In this document: positions 1 to 8,172 of the stretch, piece after piece
Layout: each line of letters starts with the position of its first letter
How positions within the stretch are numbered: position 1 is the stretch's first letter
Assembly (NCBI GenBank): GCA_947496235.1
Contig: CANMCE010000005.1
Span: forward strand, 186,001-250,000
Reading direction: 5' to 3'
Length of the DNA: 64,000 nucleotides
Origin: an uncultured Glaciecola sp.
Lineage (GTDB): Bacteria; Pseudomonadota; Gammaproteobacteria; Enterobacterales; Alteromonadaceae
The notes under the pieces: model-generated
Told to the model about the DNA's origin: nothing
The model's input: the letters and a program-made list of their open reading frames with translations, nothing else
The model's database searches: none
Made by a program: the position numbers and the translations under genes

Positions 1-1041
1 AACCAAAAATTAAAGCAAAAAATTCGTGATCTCGAAATGCAGCTTTCTGAAGAGTTAAGTGAAAAAAGTACTCTTCAAGAGCAGGTGAACAACATAGACA
101 AGGACGCTCAATATTTCAGTGATAACTTAATAACATGCATGCTGACATCATTGAATCAACTTGACGGTATTCGAAATTCTATTGCCCAAGCCTACCAAGT
201 AGCGATAGAAGATACTGCCAAAGTAACCGAACTAGATACTATGTTTGGTACGTCCAAAGCCTCACTAACTGAAATTTCCCAGTCTATGGGGAGCATGAAT
301 GAACGCATGACAGATATGGCCACAGGCATCACAGGTTTAAGTGATACAGCTGATTCTATCAATTCCTTTGTTACTACTATTACCAGTATCAGTGATCAAA
401 CAAATTTACTAGCATTGAACGCGGCAATAGAAGCGGCAAGAGCTGGGGATGCAGGTAGAGGCTTCAGCGTGGTTGCAGATGAAGTGCGCTCATTGGCGAC
501 GGAAACCAATAAGTCGGCGAGTGAAGTCTCAGAGTTAGTTACGAATATCATATCCTCTACTCGAAGTGCTACAGGCTCTGTGGATACCATACGCAATAAT
601 AGCGAGCTACTTTCCAGTGGCATAAATGGGTTGGATGAGAATTATCAAACCATAGCGAATCAATGCAAGAGCATGATGCACAATATAGAACGCTCTTCTC
701 TAGATACCTTTATTCAAACTGTTAAGCTGGATCATCTAGTGTGGAAAGGTAAAGTCTATACAGCATTAAAAGACAATAGCGCATTGTCGGCAAGTCAGCT
801 TGGTGATCATACAAGCTGTCGACTAGGCAAGTGGTATGAGACAGAGGGACGTAACTTGTTCGGCAATAAAGGCGCTTTTTCTGAAATTCGAAGACCTCAT
901 GAAGAATTACATACCCATGGCATTGATGCTTTAGAAGCCAAAGCAAAGGGCGACGCTCATGCTTGCTTGAATCATCTGAAGCAGATGGAAGCTGCTAGTA
1001 TCAAAGTTCTGGAAAACCTGCAAAAGTTAATTGAACAGTAA
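1..1041 (+). CDS. Methyl-accepting chemotaxis protein with C-terminal CZB domain, 5'-truncated by the window
   Basis: The reading frame is open from base 1, so the true start lies upstream; the first ATG inside the window is at 37 but nothing marks it as a start. The visible part begins with a coiled coil, then carries the conserved MCP signalling hairpin ([20 protein letters not shown] at about 405-465), which docks CheA and CheW. The last 100 residues form a chemoreceptor zinc-binding (CZB) domain, with His in LDHLVWK, Cys in SCRLGKWY and His in [11 protein letters not shown] domains bind zinc and are known to respond to zinc or hypochlorite. No transmembrane segment is seen in this part, so it could be a soluble receptor or the tail of a membrane one. 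A hairpin terminator follows at 1103. Confidence 0.93.
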   Translation, partial: NQKLKQKIRDLEMQLSEELSEKSTLQEQVNNIDKDAQYFSDNLITCMLTSLNQLDGIRNSIAQAYQVAIEDTAKVTELDTMFGTSKASLTEISQSMGSMNERMTDMATGITGLSDTADSINSFVTTITSISDQTNLLALNAAIEAARAGDAGRGFSVVADEVRSLATETNKSASEVSELVTNIISSTRSATGSVDTIRNNSELLSSGINGLDENYQTIANQCKSMMHNIERSSLDTFIQTVKLDHLVWKGKVYTALKDNSALSASQLGDHTSCRLGKWYETEGRNLFGNKGAFSEIRRPHEELHTHGIDALEAKAKGDAHACLNHLKQMEAASIKVLENLQKLIEQ

Positions 1042-1102
1042 ATTGTCAAACTAACGTCATTTAATTTTCACTGAATTGTCACTAATGCATCCTACTATTA
1101 AG

Positions 1103-1130
1103 CGCCAAGTCACCTGTACTTGGCGTTTTT
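1103..1130 (+). terminator. Rho-independent terminator of the chemoreceptor gene
   Basis: A perfect 8-bp stem, CGCCAAGT (1103-1110) with ACTTGGCG (1118-1125), has a 7-nt loop and is followed by five T. The T run ends exactly at the ATG of the next gene. Confidence 0.8.
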
Positions 1131-1922
1131 ATGCAAACTATATATAGCAAATCAGTTTTTATTTCAGACCTTCATCTTGGTAGCTTAGATTGTAAAGCTG
1201 AGATGTTGTTAGACTTTCTTAATCGTATTCAATGTGAAAATCTCTATTTGGTTGGCGACATAGTAGATATGTGGGCCATGTCGCGTCAGTTTAGATGGCC
1301 TGAATTACACAATCAGATCATGCATAAAATTTTTCAAATCAGCCGCACTAAAACCAAGGTGTATTATCTGCCAGGTAATCATGACGAACCCTTGCAGAAA
1401 TATTCGGGTTTTGAATTTGCGAATATTAAAATAGCCCGCGAACTGATTCATACCAGCGCCGACAATAAACAATATCTAGTATTTCATGGTGATCAGTGTG
1501 ACGGCGATGTTCAGTTAGGCAAGTTTGAAGCTTGGATTGGCGATAAGGGGTATAGCTTATTATTGGCACTTAATCGTTGGTACCACCTGTATAAGCAAAA
1601 GACGGGACAAAATTACTGGTCGTTAGCAGGATATATAAAGTCTCGCATTAGAGGTGCAGGCGCGGCAATTACTCAATACAAAAAAGCCGCGGCAGAACAT
1701 GCTAAAAGAAAAAAGCTACACGGCGTTATTTGTGGGCATATTCATCATCCTGAATCAGACCAGATTAATGGAATTCATTATTTAAATGACGGTGATTGGG
1801 TCGAAAACTGCACTGCTTTATTGGAAAATCATCAAGGTGAATTTTCGCTAATGCATTACACCGAGCATTTCCAATCTAATGTTCAGCAAATTGATAAGAA
1901 ATTACCTAAACGAGCGGCATAA
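1131..1922 (+). CDS. LpxH-like metallophosphoesterase (UDP-2,3-diacylglucosamine diphosphatase family)
   Basis: A 263-residue calcineurin-like phosphoesterase with all five metal-site blocks: FISDLHLG (D13, H15), VGDIVD (D43), GNHDE (N83, H84, D85), HGDQCD and CGHIHHP (H203, H205). The order and the FHGDQCD block fit the LpxH/COG2908 group, whose namesake removes UMP from UDP-diacylglucosamine in lipid A synthesis. It is somewhat longer than E. coli LpxH (240), with a basic insert before the GHIH block, so it may be a paralogue with another nucleotide-linked substrate. The ATG at 1131 is the only possible start, because an in-frame stop lies at 1083 and the domain begins at residue 9. No Shine-Dalgarno site is present, since the bases just upstream are the T run of a terminator. 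Confidence 0.8.
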   Translation: MQTIYSKSVFISDLHLGSLDCKAEMLLDFLNRIQCENLYLVGDIVDMWAMSRQFRWPELHNQIMHKIFQISRTKTKVYYLPGNHDEPLQKYSGFEFANIKIARELIHTSADNKQYLVFHGDQCDGDVQLGKFEAWIGDKGYSLLLALNRWYHLYKQKTGQNYWSLAGYIKSRIRGAGAAITQYKKAAAEHAKRKKLHGVICGHIHHPESDQINGIHYLNDGDWVENCTALLENHQGEFSLMHYTEHFQSNVQQIDKKLPKRAA

Positions 1923-1946
1923 AAAAGGAAGCTTGAAGCTTCCTTT
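1921..1946. terminator. Bidirectional terminator between convergent genes
   Basis: GGAAGC (1927-1932) pairs with GCTTCC (1938-1943) around TTGAA, flanked by an A run on the left and a T run on the right. It can therefore stop transcription in both directions between the phosphoesterase and the minus-strand membrane protein. Confidence 0.75.
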
Positions 1947-1955
1947 GAATAATTG

Positions 1956-2309
1956 TTAAAACATCCAAGTAGTTGGGTCTGGATGTGGTAGTTTTTTATC
2001 AATCAATTGGAATCCTTTAACGCATCTGATGATTAACCAAATCAGCCAGAAAAGTAGTACAAGATACCCAATTAGAATTATTGCTAAAAGCGAACCAACG
2101 AATAAAAACAAGAATCCAATCCAAAATGTTCTTATTTGAAACTGGTAATGACTTTCTAGCCACTCCTCGCTTTCCCCTTTATTGATATAGGCAATTACTA
2201 CACCTATTATCCCAGTTACACCTACTATCAGCCCGGCTAAGTAGAGAATATAAACTAACTTGGCCATTGATGAAGTATCGTTACCGGATTGAAGTTCAAT
2301 TTCGCTCAT
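1956..2309 (-). CDS. Small membrane protein, DUF4870-like
   Basis: A 117-residue protein with three to four hydrophobic segments: about residues 17-42, 62-76 and 77-96. Between the first and second lies a polar loop containing EEWLESHYQFQIRTFWIG. The pattern of a first helix, a short polar loop with His-Tyr-Gln-Phe-Gln, and paired later helices resembles the DUF4870/Tic20-like family of small bacterial inner-membrane proteins. Their function is unknown. It stands alone and convergent with the LpxH-like gene, from which it is separated by a two-way terminator. The C-terminal tail (HPDPTTWMF) is short and polar. Confidence 0.7.
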   Translation of the reverse strand: MSEIELQSGNDTSSMAKLVYILYLAGLIVGVTGIIGVVIAYINKGESEEWLESHYQFQIRTFWIGFLFLFVGSLLAIILIGYLVLLFWLIWLIIRCVKGFQLIDKKLPHPDPTTWMF

Positions 2310-2391
2310 TTTAATCCCTTATATTTTGGAAGAGTTTTGTAATTTATAGCAGTAATGTAACCAACAAACCTTATACCATGCAATTAAACTA

Positions 2392-2877
2392 TTATATAAA
2401 TTTTGTGTAATCGCCTTCTTTACTCTGCAACACAGCCTTCAACTTAGGGTCCTCTAAAAAAAAGAAATCGTCGAAGGTGAAGCCAGGAGCAACTGTACAT
2501 CCCAATAATGTATATAATCCTGTTGTTTCTGCCGCTTGATAATATCCTCGTGGGACCACTTTATAATAATTATTTTGTACTTCGCGGCCAATGTGTCCGA
2601 TAAAGGTTTCTTCCACTTCTAATCCGTCAAAGGTCAATATACGCAGTGGGTCGCCTTCGTAGACATTCCAAATTTCATCGTGCAATACCTTGTGCCAGCG
2701 ACTAATTTGACCTTGGGGCATCAAATAATAAATGTGGCTCATGGCTACACGTTGCTCGTTGGCGGTAGGAGAGGTTAAGGATAAATTTGAACGATACTCT
2801 TCATTATAGTAACCACCTTCAGGATGGGGTTTTAACGAGAGGCTTTCAATGAGATTTTCTATGCGACTTTGGGTCAT
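2392..2877 (-). CDS. Cupin family protein (Cupin_5, DUF985)
   Basis: A 161-residue single-domain cupin. The N-terminal helix is followed by LKPHPEGGYYNEEYRS, then a cupin barrel with SRWHKVLHDEIWNVYEGDPL and GCTVAPGFTFDDFFF near the end. These blocks are diagnostic of the Cupin_5 (DUF985) family, related to yeast YML079W. The proteins are sugar-isomerase-like cupins, but no substrate is established. The His and Glu of the RWHKVLHDE segment sit where other cupins bind metal. It is transcribed away from the rpsF promoter on the other strand, and about 190 bp separate the two starts. Confidence 0.85.
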   Translation of the reverse strand: MTQSRIENLIESLSLKPHPEGGYYNEEYRSNLSLTSPTANEQRVAMSHIYYLMPQGQISRWHKVLHDEIWNVYEGDPLRILTFDGLEVEETFIGHIGREVQNNYYKVVPRGYYQAAETTGLYTLLGCTVAPGFTFDDFFFLEDPKLKAVLQSKEGDYTKFI

Positions 2878-2954
2878 AAAATACTTTATTCGCTCAATTG
2901 TCCTAGATTTAGTGCTAAAGTATTACTGATTTTTAATTTTATCGCAATTTTTCC

Positions 2955-2983
2955 TTGAGCCTCATTATCGATTTCTGTATACT
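2955..2983 (+). promoter_or_regulatory. Sigma-70 promoter of the rpsF operon
   Basis: TTGAGC (2955-2960) and TATACT (2978-2983) are separated by exactly 17 bp. Transcription would start near 2990, just at the foot of the RNA leader hairpin. Confidence 0.75.
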
Positions 2984-2988
2984 CGCGC

Positions 2989-3048
2989 GCCTCGCAGCTA
3001 TTATAACGTTCCTTGCCTTTATGACAGATTGCTGCGCTGTCCCGAGGC
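2989..3048 (+). promoter_or_regulatory. S6:S18-binding mRNA leader (autoregulatory)
   Basis: An outer helix GCCTCG (2989-2994) with CGAGGC (3043-3048) encloses an inner helix GCAGC (2994-2998) with GCTGC (3031-3035). An unpaired stretch on the 3' side (3036-3042) runs into CCCG. Published S6:S18 leaders have this layout, with a bulged CCG next to a stem, imitating the 16S rRNA site of the S6:S18 dimer and repressing rpsF translation. The position, 20 nt before the rpsF start, fits. The pairing is seen directly; protein binding is inferred. Confidence 0.7.
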
Positions 3049-3068
3049 TTTAACCGTAGGGAGCAGAA

Positions 3069-3455
3069 ATGCGTCATTACGAAATTGTATTCATGGTTCA
3101 CCCAGATCAGAGTGAACAAGTACCTGGTATGATTGAAAAATACCGTGGTATCTTAGAGCAAGACGGCGGTTCTATTCATCGTCTTGAAGATTGGGGTCGT
3201 CGTCAGTTGGCTTATCCAATCGAAAAACTTCACAAAGCACACTATGTTCTTATCAATGCTGAAGCAACTGCTGAAGCTGTTGAAGAATTAGAAACTGCTT
3301 TCCGCTACAACGATGTTATCTTACGTAACCTAGTTATGCGCACTAAGTCTGCTATGACTGAAGCGTCTCCTATGGCGAAAGAAGAACGTCGTGAAGAGCG
3401 CAAAGAGCGTTCTGCACCTAGAGTAGAATCTGTAGAAGAAGAGGGAGAAGAATAA
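3069..3455 (+). CDS. rpsF: 30S ribosomal protein S6
   Basis: A 128-residue protein starting [18 protein letters not shown], the standard S6 N-terminus, with [14 protein letters not shown] and HYVLINAEA in the ferredoxin-like fold. The C-terminal tail is acidic and charged ([24 protein letters not shown]), as in gammaproteobacterial S6, where RimK adds glutamates to the end. S6 binds the central domain of 16S rRNA together with S18. The ATG at 3069 has an AGGGAG Shine-Dalgarno site, sits behind the S6:S18 leader, and the gene overlaps rpsR by one base. Confidence 0.98.
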   Translation: MRHYEIVFMVHPDQSEQVPGMIEKYRGILEQDGGSIHRLEDWGRRQLAYPIEKLHKAHYVLINAEATAEAVEELETAFRYNDVILRNLVMRTKSAMTEASPMAKEERREERKERSAPRVESVEEEGEE

Positions 3456-3682
3456 TGGCTCGCTATTTTAGACGTCGTAAGTTCTGCCGTTTTTCAGCAG
3501 AAGGTGTGCAAGAGATCGATTATAAAGACATCTCTTTGTTAAGAAACTACATCACTGAAAGTGGTAAAATTGTACCTAGCCGTATCACTGGCACAAGTGC
3601 AAAATATCAGCGTCAGCTTTCAACTGCAATTAAGCGTGCTCGCTTCCTTGCGTTGTTACCGTACACAGATTCACACAAGTAA
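3455..3682 (+). CDS. rpsR: 30S ribosomal protein S18
   Basis: A 75-residue protein, the same length as E. coli S18, with [17 protein letters not shown] at the N-terminus and [20 protein letters not shown] at the core. S18 pairs with S6 on the 30S platform. Its ATG overlaps the rpsF stop by one base (TAATG), so translation is coupled. In E. coli the primosomal gene priB lies between rpsF and rpsR; here there is no room for it. Confidence 0.98.
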   Translation: MARYFRRRKFCRFSAEGVQEIDYKDISLLRNYITESGKIVPSRITGTSAKYQRQLSTAIKRARFLALLPYTDSHK

Positions 3683-3707
3683 GTTTGGCAATTAAGAGGT
3701 AGCAAAG

Positions 3708-4160
3708 ATGGAAATCATTCTACTAGATAAAATCGCCAACTTAGGCGGTCTAGGTGATCAGGTAACTGTAAGATCTGGCTATGCGCGTAACTTTTTGTTC
3801 CCGCAAGGCAAAGCAGTTCCTGCAACAAAAGACAATGTTGAAAAATTTGAACAGCGTCGTGCAGAGTTAGAAGCTAAAATTGCTGGTCAATTAGCAGAAG
3901 CTGAAGCTCGTGCAGAAAAACTTAACGCTTTAGAAGCAGTGACTATCGCTGCTCCAGCAGGCGATGAAGGTAAATTATTTGGTTCAGTTGGTACTCGTGA
4001 CATCGCTGATGCAGTAACTGCTGCTGGTGTCGAAGTAACTAAAGCTGAAGTGAAATTACCTACTGGTACTTTGCGTGAAACTGGCGAATATGAAGTTGAT
4101 ATTCAAGTACACGCAGACGTTATGGCGACTATCAAACTAGTAATTATTGCTGAAGCTTAA
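3708..4160 (+). CDS. rplI: 50S ribosomal protein L9
   Basis: A 150-residue protein with the L9 signature: N-terminal [19 protein letters not shown], then [16 protein letters not shown], a long connecting helix rich in Glu and Ala (about residues 42-75), and a C-terminal rRNA-binding domain with [14 protein letters not shown]9 binds 23S rRNA near L1. It is the last gene of the operon, 25 bp after rpsR with an AGAGGT ribosome site, and a terminator follows. In many gammaproteobacteria dnaB comes next; here a convergent unrelated gene does. Confidence 0.98.
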   Translation: MEIILLDKIANLGGLGDQVTVRSGYARNFLFPQGKAVPATKDNVEKFEQRRAELEAKIAGQLAEAEARAEKLNALEAVTIAAPAGDEGKLFGSVGTRDIADAVTAAGVEVTKAEVKLPTGTLRETGEYEVDIQVHADVMATIKLVIIAEA

Positions 4161-4192
4161 TTGCTGATAGTTGTTGTCACAATATTAAGAAA

Positions 4193-4216
4193 AGCAGGGA
4201 GTTCCCTGCTTTTTTT
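4193..4216 (+). terminator. Terminator of the rpsF-rpsR-rplI operon
   Basis: AGCAGGG (4193-4199) pairs with CCCTGCT (4204-4210) across a 4-nt loop and is followed by six T. Confidence 0.88.
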
Positions 4217-4232
4217 ATGTCTTATGATTTAT

Positions 4233-5171
4233 TTAGAGTTCCCAGTTAATGCCTATTTGAAAACGTGAATTGTTTTCTACTGCTTCAAAGCCTGCAAACC
4301 ATGCTAAGCCAGAATCATTAATACTTCCACCCAGTTCTCCGGCTATACCATGGCCAGTACCTAAAAAATCTTCCGTCAATTCTGCACGTAAACCAAAATC
4401 ATCATCAACAAAAGCGTAATGAACAAAATACTCGATTGGATAATTAGCTAGGGCAAACTCACTTTCGAGTCCCCATACAGTTTTGTATTTAGTTTCATAA
4501 AGGCGCGCGATAAATTCCGCGAATAGGGTAGTTAATTCTGAGGTCTTATAGCGCATTTCGGTTCTAACGAAGTTACCACCTGTCATCCGCTCAGCACTAA
4601 TTTCGTAACTCCATTGTTGATCAATTCGAGCGGAATATTCAATTTCAATGTAATTCAAGGTTTCTGGCGTCTGCAGAGCTTTAGAAGCGTCCAGAGTAGA
4701 AAGTTCACCTAGCACAATTTCTAAATTATCATTACCTAGTTTGCGCACGTGCCTTACACCTTTAATCCAACCGTCTTTGGATAACCCAGAAGATGATACT
4801 CTTCCTTTGTAAGTTGGAATTACCCCTAACTCAGTTTTACCATAGTCCCCTTGATGACGAAGATATAATCTGCGCATGTATAGATAATCTGACTCCCCAT
4901 CATCTAATGTGTTGTGGCTTGAACCATATTCATTACCAGTGACAATAAAGCTATTGAGACTCCAAGTGTCGTTAAACCTTATTTTAGGGTTATAGCGCAC
5001 TCTATATTCAAATTCCGCTGATTGATTTGAGTTATCATCTAGTCTCAATTCGAACTCAGCCTGTTGTTCAAACTCAGAACTTTTGGCTCGTTCAATTGGT
5101 ATCAGGCATAATGCAAAACCTGTAAATAAGGTGGAAAGTACTTTGTTATATGCTGTGTAAGTCGAATCCAT
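4233..5171 (-). CDS. Putative outer-membrane beta-barrel protein, unknown role
   Basis: A 312-residue protein with an N-terminal export signal (hydrophobic about residues 10-24). It then shows alternating polar and aromatic stretches typical of beta strands, such as AEFEYRVRYNPKIRF, YLYMRRLYLRHQ, IEIEYSARIDQQWSYEIS and SRFQIGINWEL. The protein ends in a strand-like segment, as barrels assembled by BAM do, although the last residue is Leu rather than Phe. No porin family can be named; it loosely resembles proteins annotated as phosphate-selective porin-like. It stands alone, convergent with rplI, and has a strong GGAAGGAT ribosome site. Confidence 0.65.
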   Translation of the reverse strand: MDSTYTAYNKVLSTLFTGFALCLIPIERAKSSEFEQQAEFELRLDDNSNQSAEFEYRVRYNPKIRFNDTWSLNSFIVTGNEYGSSHNTLDDGESDYLYMRRLYLRHQGDYGKTELGVIPTYKGRVSSSGLSKDGWIKGVRHVRKLGNDNLEIVLGELSTLDASKALQTPETLNYIEIEYSARIDQQWSYEISAERMTGGNFVRTEMRYKTSELTTLFAEFIARLYETKYKTVWGLESEFALANYPIEYFVHYAFVDDDFGLRAELTEDFLGTGHGIAGELGGSINDSGLAWFAGFEAVENNSRFQIGINWEL

Positions 5172-5302
5172 ATCCTTCCGAATCTTGCTAAAGCCATTTT
5201 AAAATGGACTTTCTATTTAGTTAAATCTAGACGTTGTGTACGTAGAAAATATCATCTAGGTTTGGAAAATTATATTTCCCATAAGTGATTTTTAAGTAGA
5301 CT

Positions 5303-5878
5303 CTAATTTACTAAGATTAACTTTGGAAGTGAGTCTATAATTGCATCAAATGGATCAATATCTTTATATCCACGACATAAGATCACGGCACCTTCTAAAC
5401 AAGCTAGCAAAGTAATAGCAGTTGAATTAGCTGAAGATTTAGAGTGCCCCAGCGTAATTAAATAGTCGCTAATGGGTATGCGCCAGTCATTAAATATTTT
5501 AGCAATAGCGTTTCGGATTTGGTGATAATTATCTTCTTGAGAGGCTTCAACAGCGGCAGCAACAATAGGACAACCCTTTTCAAAATTACTCTTAACCAAT
5601 TTTTCGCGCCATTGGACTAAAAATAATTGTAGCCCGTTTTTCTTATCCTTTTCTAAACATTCTTTTAACCGTAATGCGGCTCTTTCGCCAGCCCATTCTA
5701 GGGTTTCTAATACGATCTGCTGTTTACCATTTGGAAAATTATGATAGGTCGAACCAAGAGGCGCATTGGCGAATTTAGATAACTCTCGAATACTGACTCC
5801 CTTTAACCCATTAGTCGCAAGGATATTAGCTGCCGCTTCGATGACTTTTTGCCGACCTTGAGATGCTCTTTTACTCAT
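5303..5878 (-). CDS. TetR/AcrR family transcriptional regulator
   Basis: A 191-residue protein with an N-terminal TetR helix-turn-helix: VIEAAANILATNGLKGVSIR then LSKFANAPLGSTYHNFPNGK (about residues 12-52). The C-terminal part has GCPIVAAAVEAS, seen in the LmrA/YxaF/QacR-like branch whose members usually repress neighbouring transport or detoxification genes. It is divergent from a broken alpha/beta hydrolase and an intact thioesterase. Two overlapping palindromes just upstream of its start are the likely operator, so it probably represses itself and the divergent genes. The inducer is unknown. Confidence 0.88.
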   Translation of the reverse strand: MSKRASQGRQKVIEAAANILATNGLKGVSIRELSKFANAPLGSTYHNFPNGKQQIVLETLEWAGERAALRLKECLEKDKKNGLQLFLVQWREKLVKSNFEKGCPIVAAAVEASQEDNYHQIRNAIAKIFNDWRIPISDYLITLGHSKSSANSTAITLLACLEGAVILCRGYKDIDPFDAIIDSLPKLILVN

Positions 5879-5890
5879 TTATAAATCCGC

Positions 5891-5910
5891 TTGTTATAAC
5901 AACTGTTATA
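5891..5910. promoter_or_regulatory. Overlapping palindromes, probable TetR operator
   Basis: TTGTTATAACAA (5891-5902) is a perfect 12-bp palindrome. It overlaps a second one, TATAACA-AC-TGTTATA (5895-5910). A further half-site GTTATAA lies at 5941. The position, 12 bp upstream of the tetR start in the divergent promoter region, fits an operator for that protein. Confidence 0.6.
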
Positions 5911-5958
5911 GGATAGCATGCTAAATTAATTAAGACACTCGTTATAATTTGGTTGGCT

Positions 5959-6641
5959 ATGAAATCGATACAATTACACACGACGGACAAATTTGAGTTA
6001 AAAGGCTATAGGTTCTCAGGGATTGGGGGAGAAAGGACCTAGCCGCCGCTGTTGAGTACATGGAATCAGGGGAATTACCTTTGTTTATGATTGGACATTC
6101 CTATGGCGGACACGCATTTGGCTTATTACCGAATCATCAAAAAGTAGCAGGATTTTACGTATATGGGACAGGTGCAGGTTGGCATGGTTATATGCCATGG
6201 CCAGAACAAATTAAGGTGTTGTTTATGTGGAACACTATTCTACCTATGATAACAAGGTGGAAAGGCTATTGTGCGTGGAGCGCGTTGGGGATGGGAGAAG
6301 ATTTACCTAAAGATGTTTTTTATCAATGGCGCCGCTGGTGTCGTTATCCTAGATACTTTTTTGACGATCCTAAGATGGATGGCATTGATAAATTATATGA
6401 ATCTGTTCGCACACCGATGGTTACTGCAAATGCCATGGATGACCGTTGGGCTATGCCGGCATCGAGAGATGCATTTGTTCAGTATTATAAAAACGCTCCG
6501 CTTTCTAAGCTCGATATTCCAGCAACAATGATACCGGGTGGAATTGGGCACATGGGATACTTCCGTAAGAATGCTATTCCACTTTGGCAGGGGAGTCTTG
6601 ACTGGTTTAGTGAATTAATTTCGGAACAAATGGTTGCATAA
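5959..6641 (+). pseudogene. Alpha/beta hydrolase (COG4757-like) with an internal deletion and frameshift
   Basis: From ATG 5959 the frame reads 27 codons (MKSIQLHTTDKFELKGYRF..) and stops at TAG 6040. The body resumes in another frame just before that stop as DLAAAVEYMESG and runs to 6641; an ATG at 6060 opens a 193-residue remnant. The remnant keeps the nucleophile elbow GHSYGG and the typical GMGEDLPKDVFYQWRRWCR and GHMGYFR blocks. The stretch between, which in relatives holds the oxyanion strand and the TFDYRG-type segment, is missing (roughly 60 residues, by family knowledge). A deletion that also shifted the frame explains this. The remnant might still be translated from 6060 but should not fold as a full hydrolase. 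It lies downstream of the tetR-type operator. Confidence 0.82.
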
Positions 6642-6692
6642 ACAATAATATAAAAAGTATAGAGCGTGTATAAATCAAAACAGAGGTAAAAA

Positions 6693-7130
6693 ATGAATGT
6701 GTCCGAATTAACCGGCTTAGAACAACTGGAAGCGATAGTGCGCGGAGACATACCGCAACCTAGTATTTTCGAAACAATGGGTATGCATGAACTTGTCATT
6801 GAAAGAGGCAAAGCACTTATTGAATGCAAAGCTACAGATAGGCATTGTAACCCAATGGGCGGAGTGCATGGAGGCTTTGCAGCGACAGTGCTTGATTCAG
6901 TAACAGGTTGTGCAGTACACAGTGCTTTAGAGGCCAATGTTTCTTATGGCACTATTGATCTAGCAGTAAAAATGATGAGACCAATCCCGATCAACCAAAC
7001 GCTTTTTGCGGAGGCAAAAGTAACCCATATTTCTCGCTCATTAGGCATAGCCGAAGGTTATATTCGCGACAAAGATGGTAAATTATTTGCCAGCGGTAAT
7101 GCAACATGCTTTATAAAGCGTCCAAAATGA
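6693..7130 (+). CDS. PaaI-family acyl-CoA thioesterase (hotdog fold)
   Basis: A 145-residue single hotdog domain. CNPMGGVHGGFAATVLDSVTG carries the family helix motif (HGG..A...D), in which Asp or Glu and Gly residues position the thioester. IDLAVKMMRPIP and EAKVTHISRSLGIAEGYI are the central strands, and GNATCFIKRP closes the fold. PaaI-type enzymes hydrolyse aromatic or medium-chain acyl-CoA. It lies 51 bp after the broken hydrolase on the same strand with an AGAGG ribosome site, so it probably shares the TetR-controlled promoter. Confidence 0.9.
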   Translation: MNVSELTGLEQLEAIVRGDIPQPSIFETMGMHELVIERGKALIECKATDRHCNPMGGVHGGFAATVLDSVTGCAVHSALEANVSYGTIDLAVKMMRPIPINQTLFAEAKVTHISRSLGIAEGYIRDKDGKLFASGNATCFIKRPK

Positions 7131-7268
7131 TGTGAATTCTAAACTAAGCTTACGTATTAATAGCTGAATTGTTTTCTAAAAATTAGATATATAAACACTA
7201 AATATTGCAATTTTTATTCTAATAAAAAGAAATATAATGCTTTCATTGAAAATATATCAGGAATCTTT

Positions 7269-7973
7269 ATGTCATATATCAGAAAAGCCGACCAACGTGG
7301 AATGGTCGATATTGGCTGGTTAAAGAGCAAACACAGTTTTTCCTTTGGGCATTATTATGACCATGATCATATGGGCGTTTCGGTTTTGCGTGTTATTAAT
7401 GATGATACCGTAGCTCCTGGAGCGGGTTTCGATACTCATGGACACAGGGATATGGAAATTATCTCTTATGTGTTAGAGGGTGAGTTGGAGCATCAAGATA
7501 ATCAGGGCAATCGGCATATTGTGCGTCCAGGTGAAGTGCAAAGAATGAGTGCCGGTACTGGTGTTATGCATTCTGAATTTAACCCTTCTAAGACTAACAG
7601 AGTTAAATTTTTACAAATTTGGATAATACCCAACAAAGTAGGGGTAGCACCAAGTTATCAACAAAAGAAAATTGAACAGCACGCGAAATTAACCCCGCTG
7701 GTTACCCCTGATGGTCATAGTGGCAGTATTAGCATGCATCAAGATGCTTCCCTATATAGACTGAAATTGTCTACTAATGATTCATTGCATTTGCAATATG
7801 GCACCGACCGCCAAGGTTACTTGCATGTAATTGAAGGCGATATATCAGTTAACGGTGTCGCTTTATCTGCTGGCGATGCTATTGCGCCAGACTCAACTGA
7901 GTCTTTGGAATTTATATCCAATGATAGTGAGGTTGAAGCATTATGGTTTGATTTACCAAAGAAAAAGCACTGA
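7269..7973 (+). CDS. Pirin-family bicupin (YhhW-like)
   Basis: A 234-residue protein with the pirin N-terminal cupin: HSFSFGHYYDHDHMGVSVLR, then AGFDTHGHRDMEIISYVLEG. The latter supplies two His of the metal site, with a third His in VMHSEFNPS and Glu-Val-Gln in RPGEVQRMSAGTG. The length and layout match E. coli YhhW, which has quercetinase activity in vitro. The C-terminal half is the second, metal-free cupin (SLYRLKLSTNDSLHLQY onward). It appears monocistronic, with an AGGAATCTTT leader to its ATG. The physiological role of bacterial pirins is unsettled. Confidence 0.92.
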   Translation: MSYIRKADQRGMVDIGWLKSKHSFSFGHYYDHDHMGVSVLRVINDDTVAPGAGFDTHGHRDMEIISYVLEGELEHQDNQGNRHIVRPGEVQRMSAGTGVMHSEFNPSKTNRVKFLQIWIIPNKVGVAPSYQQKKIEQHAKLTPLVTPDGHSGSISMHQDASLYRLKLSTNDSLHLQYGTDRQGYLHVIEGDISVNGVALSAGDAIAPDSTESLEFISNDSEVEALWFDLPKKKH

Positions 7974-8128
7974 GTGGAGTTAAATTAAGGCTTTTTATGA
8001 TGGTGCAGATACCTAATAAAGTGTATGTATCTGCATTCAATCTAGTGATGGAGATGTTTGCTAAATATTCATAAAACATATTATTGTCAATCATTAGCAA
8101 AAATTCGTTTTTCTAAACCAGTACTTTT

Positions 8129-8157
8129 ATGATGCAAAAACACACAATTTGCGTCAT
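8129..8157 (+). repeat. Inverted repeat upstream of the thiolase gene
   Basis: ATGATGCAAA (8129-8138) faces TTTGCGTCAT (8148-8157), 9 of 10 positions complementary and the tenth a G-U pair in RNA, with a 9-nt loop. It ends 15 bp before the thiolase ATG and may be an operator or an mRNA hairpin over the ribosome site. Confidence 0.5.
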
Positions 8158-8172
8158 GTTTGAGGACTGAAT

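Noticed and set aside
2886-3119. A 77-codon minus-strand frame upstream of rpsF
   Set aside because: It covers the rpsF promoter, the S6:S18 leader and the first rpsF codons on the other strand, and its translation resembles no protein.
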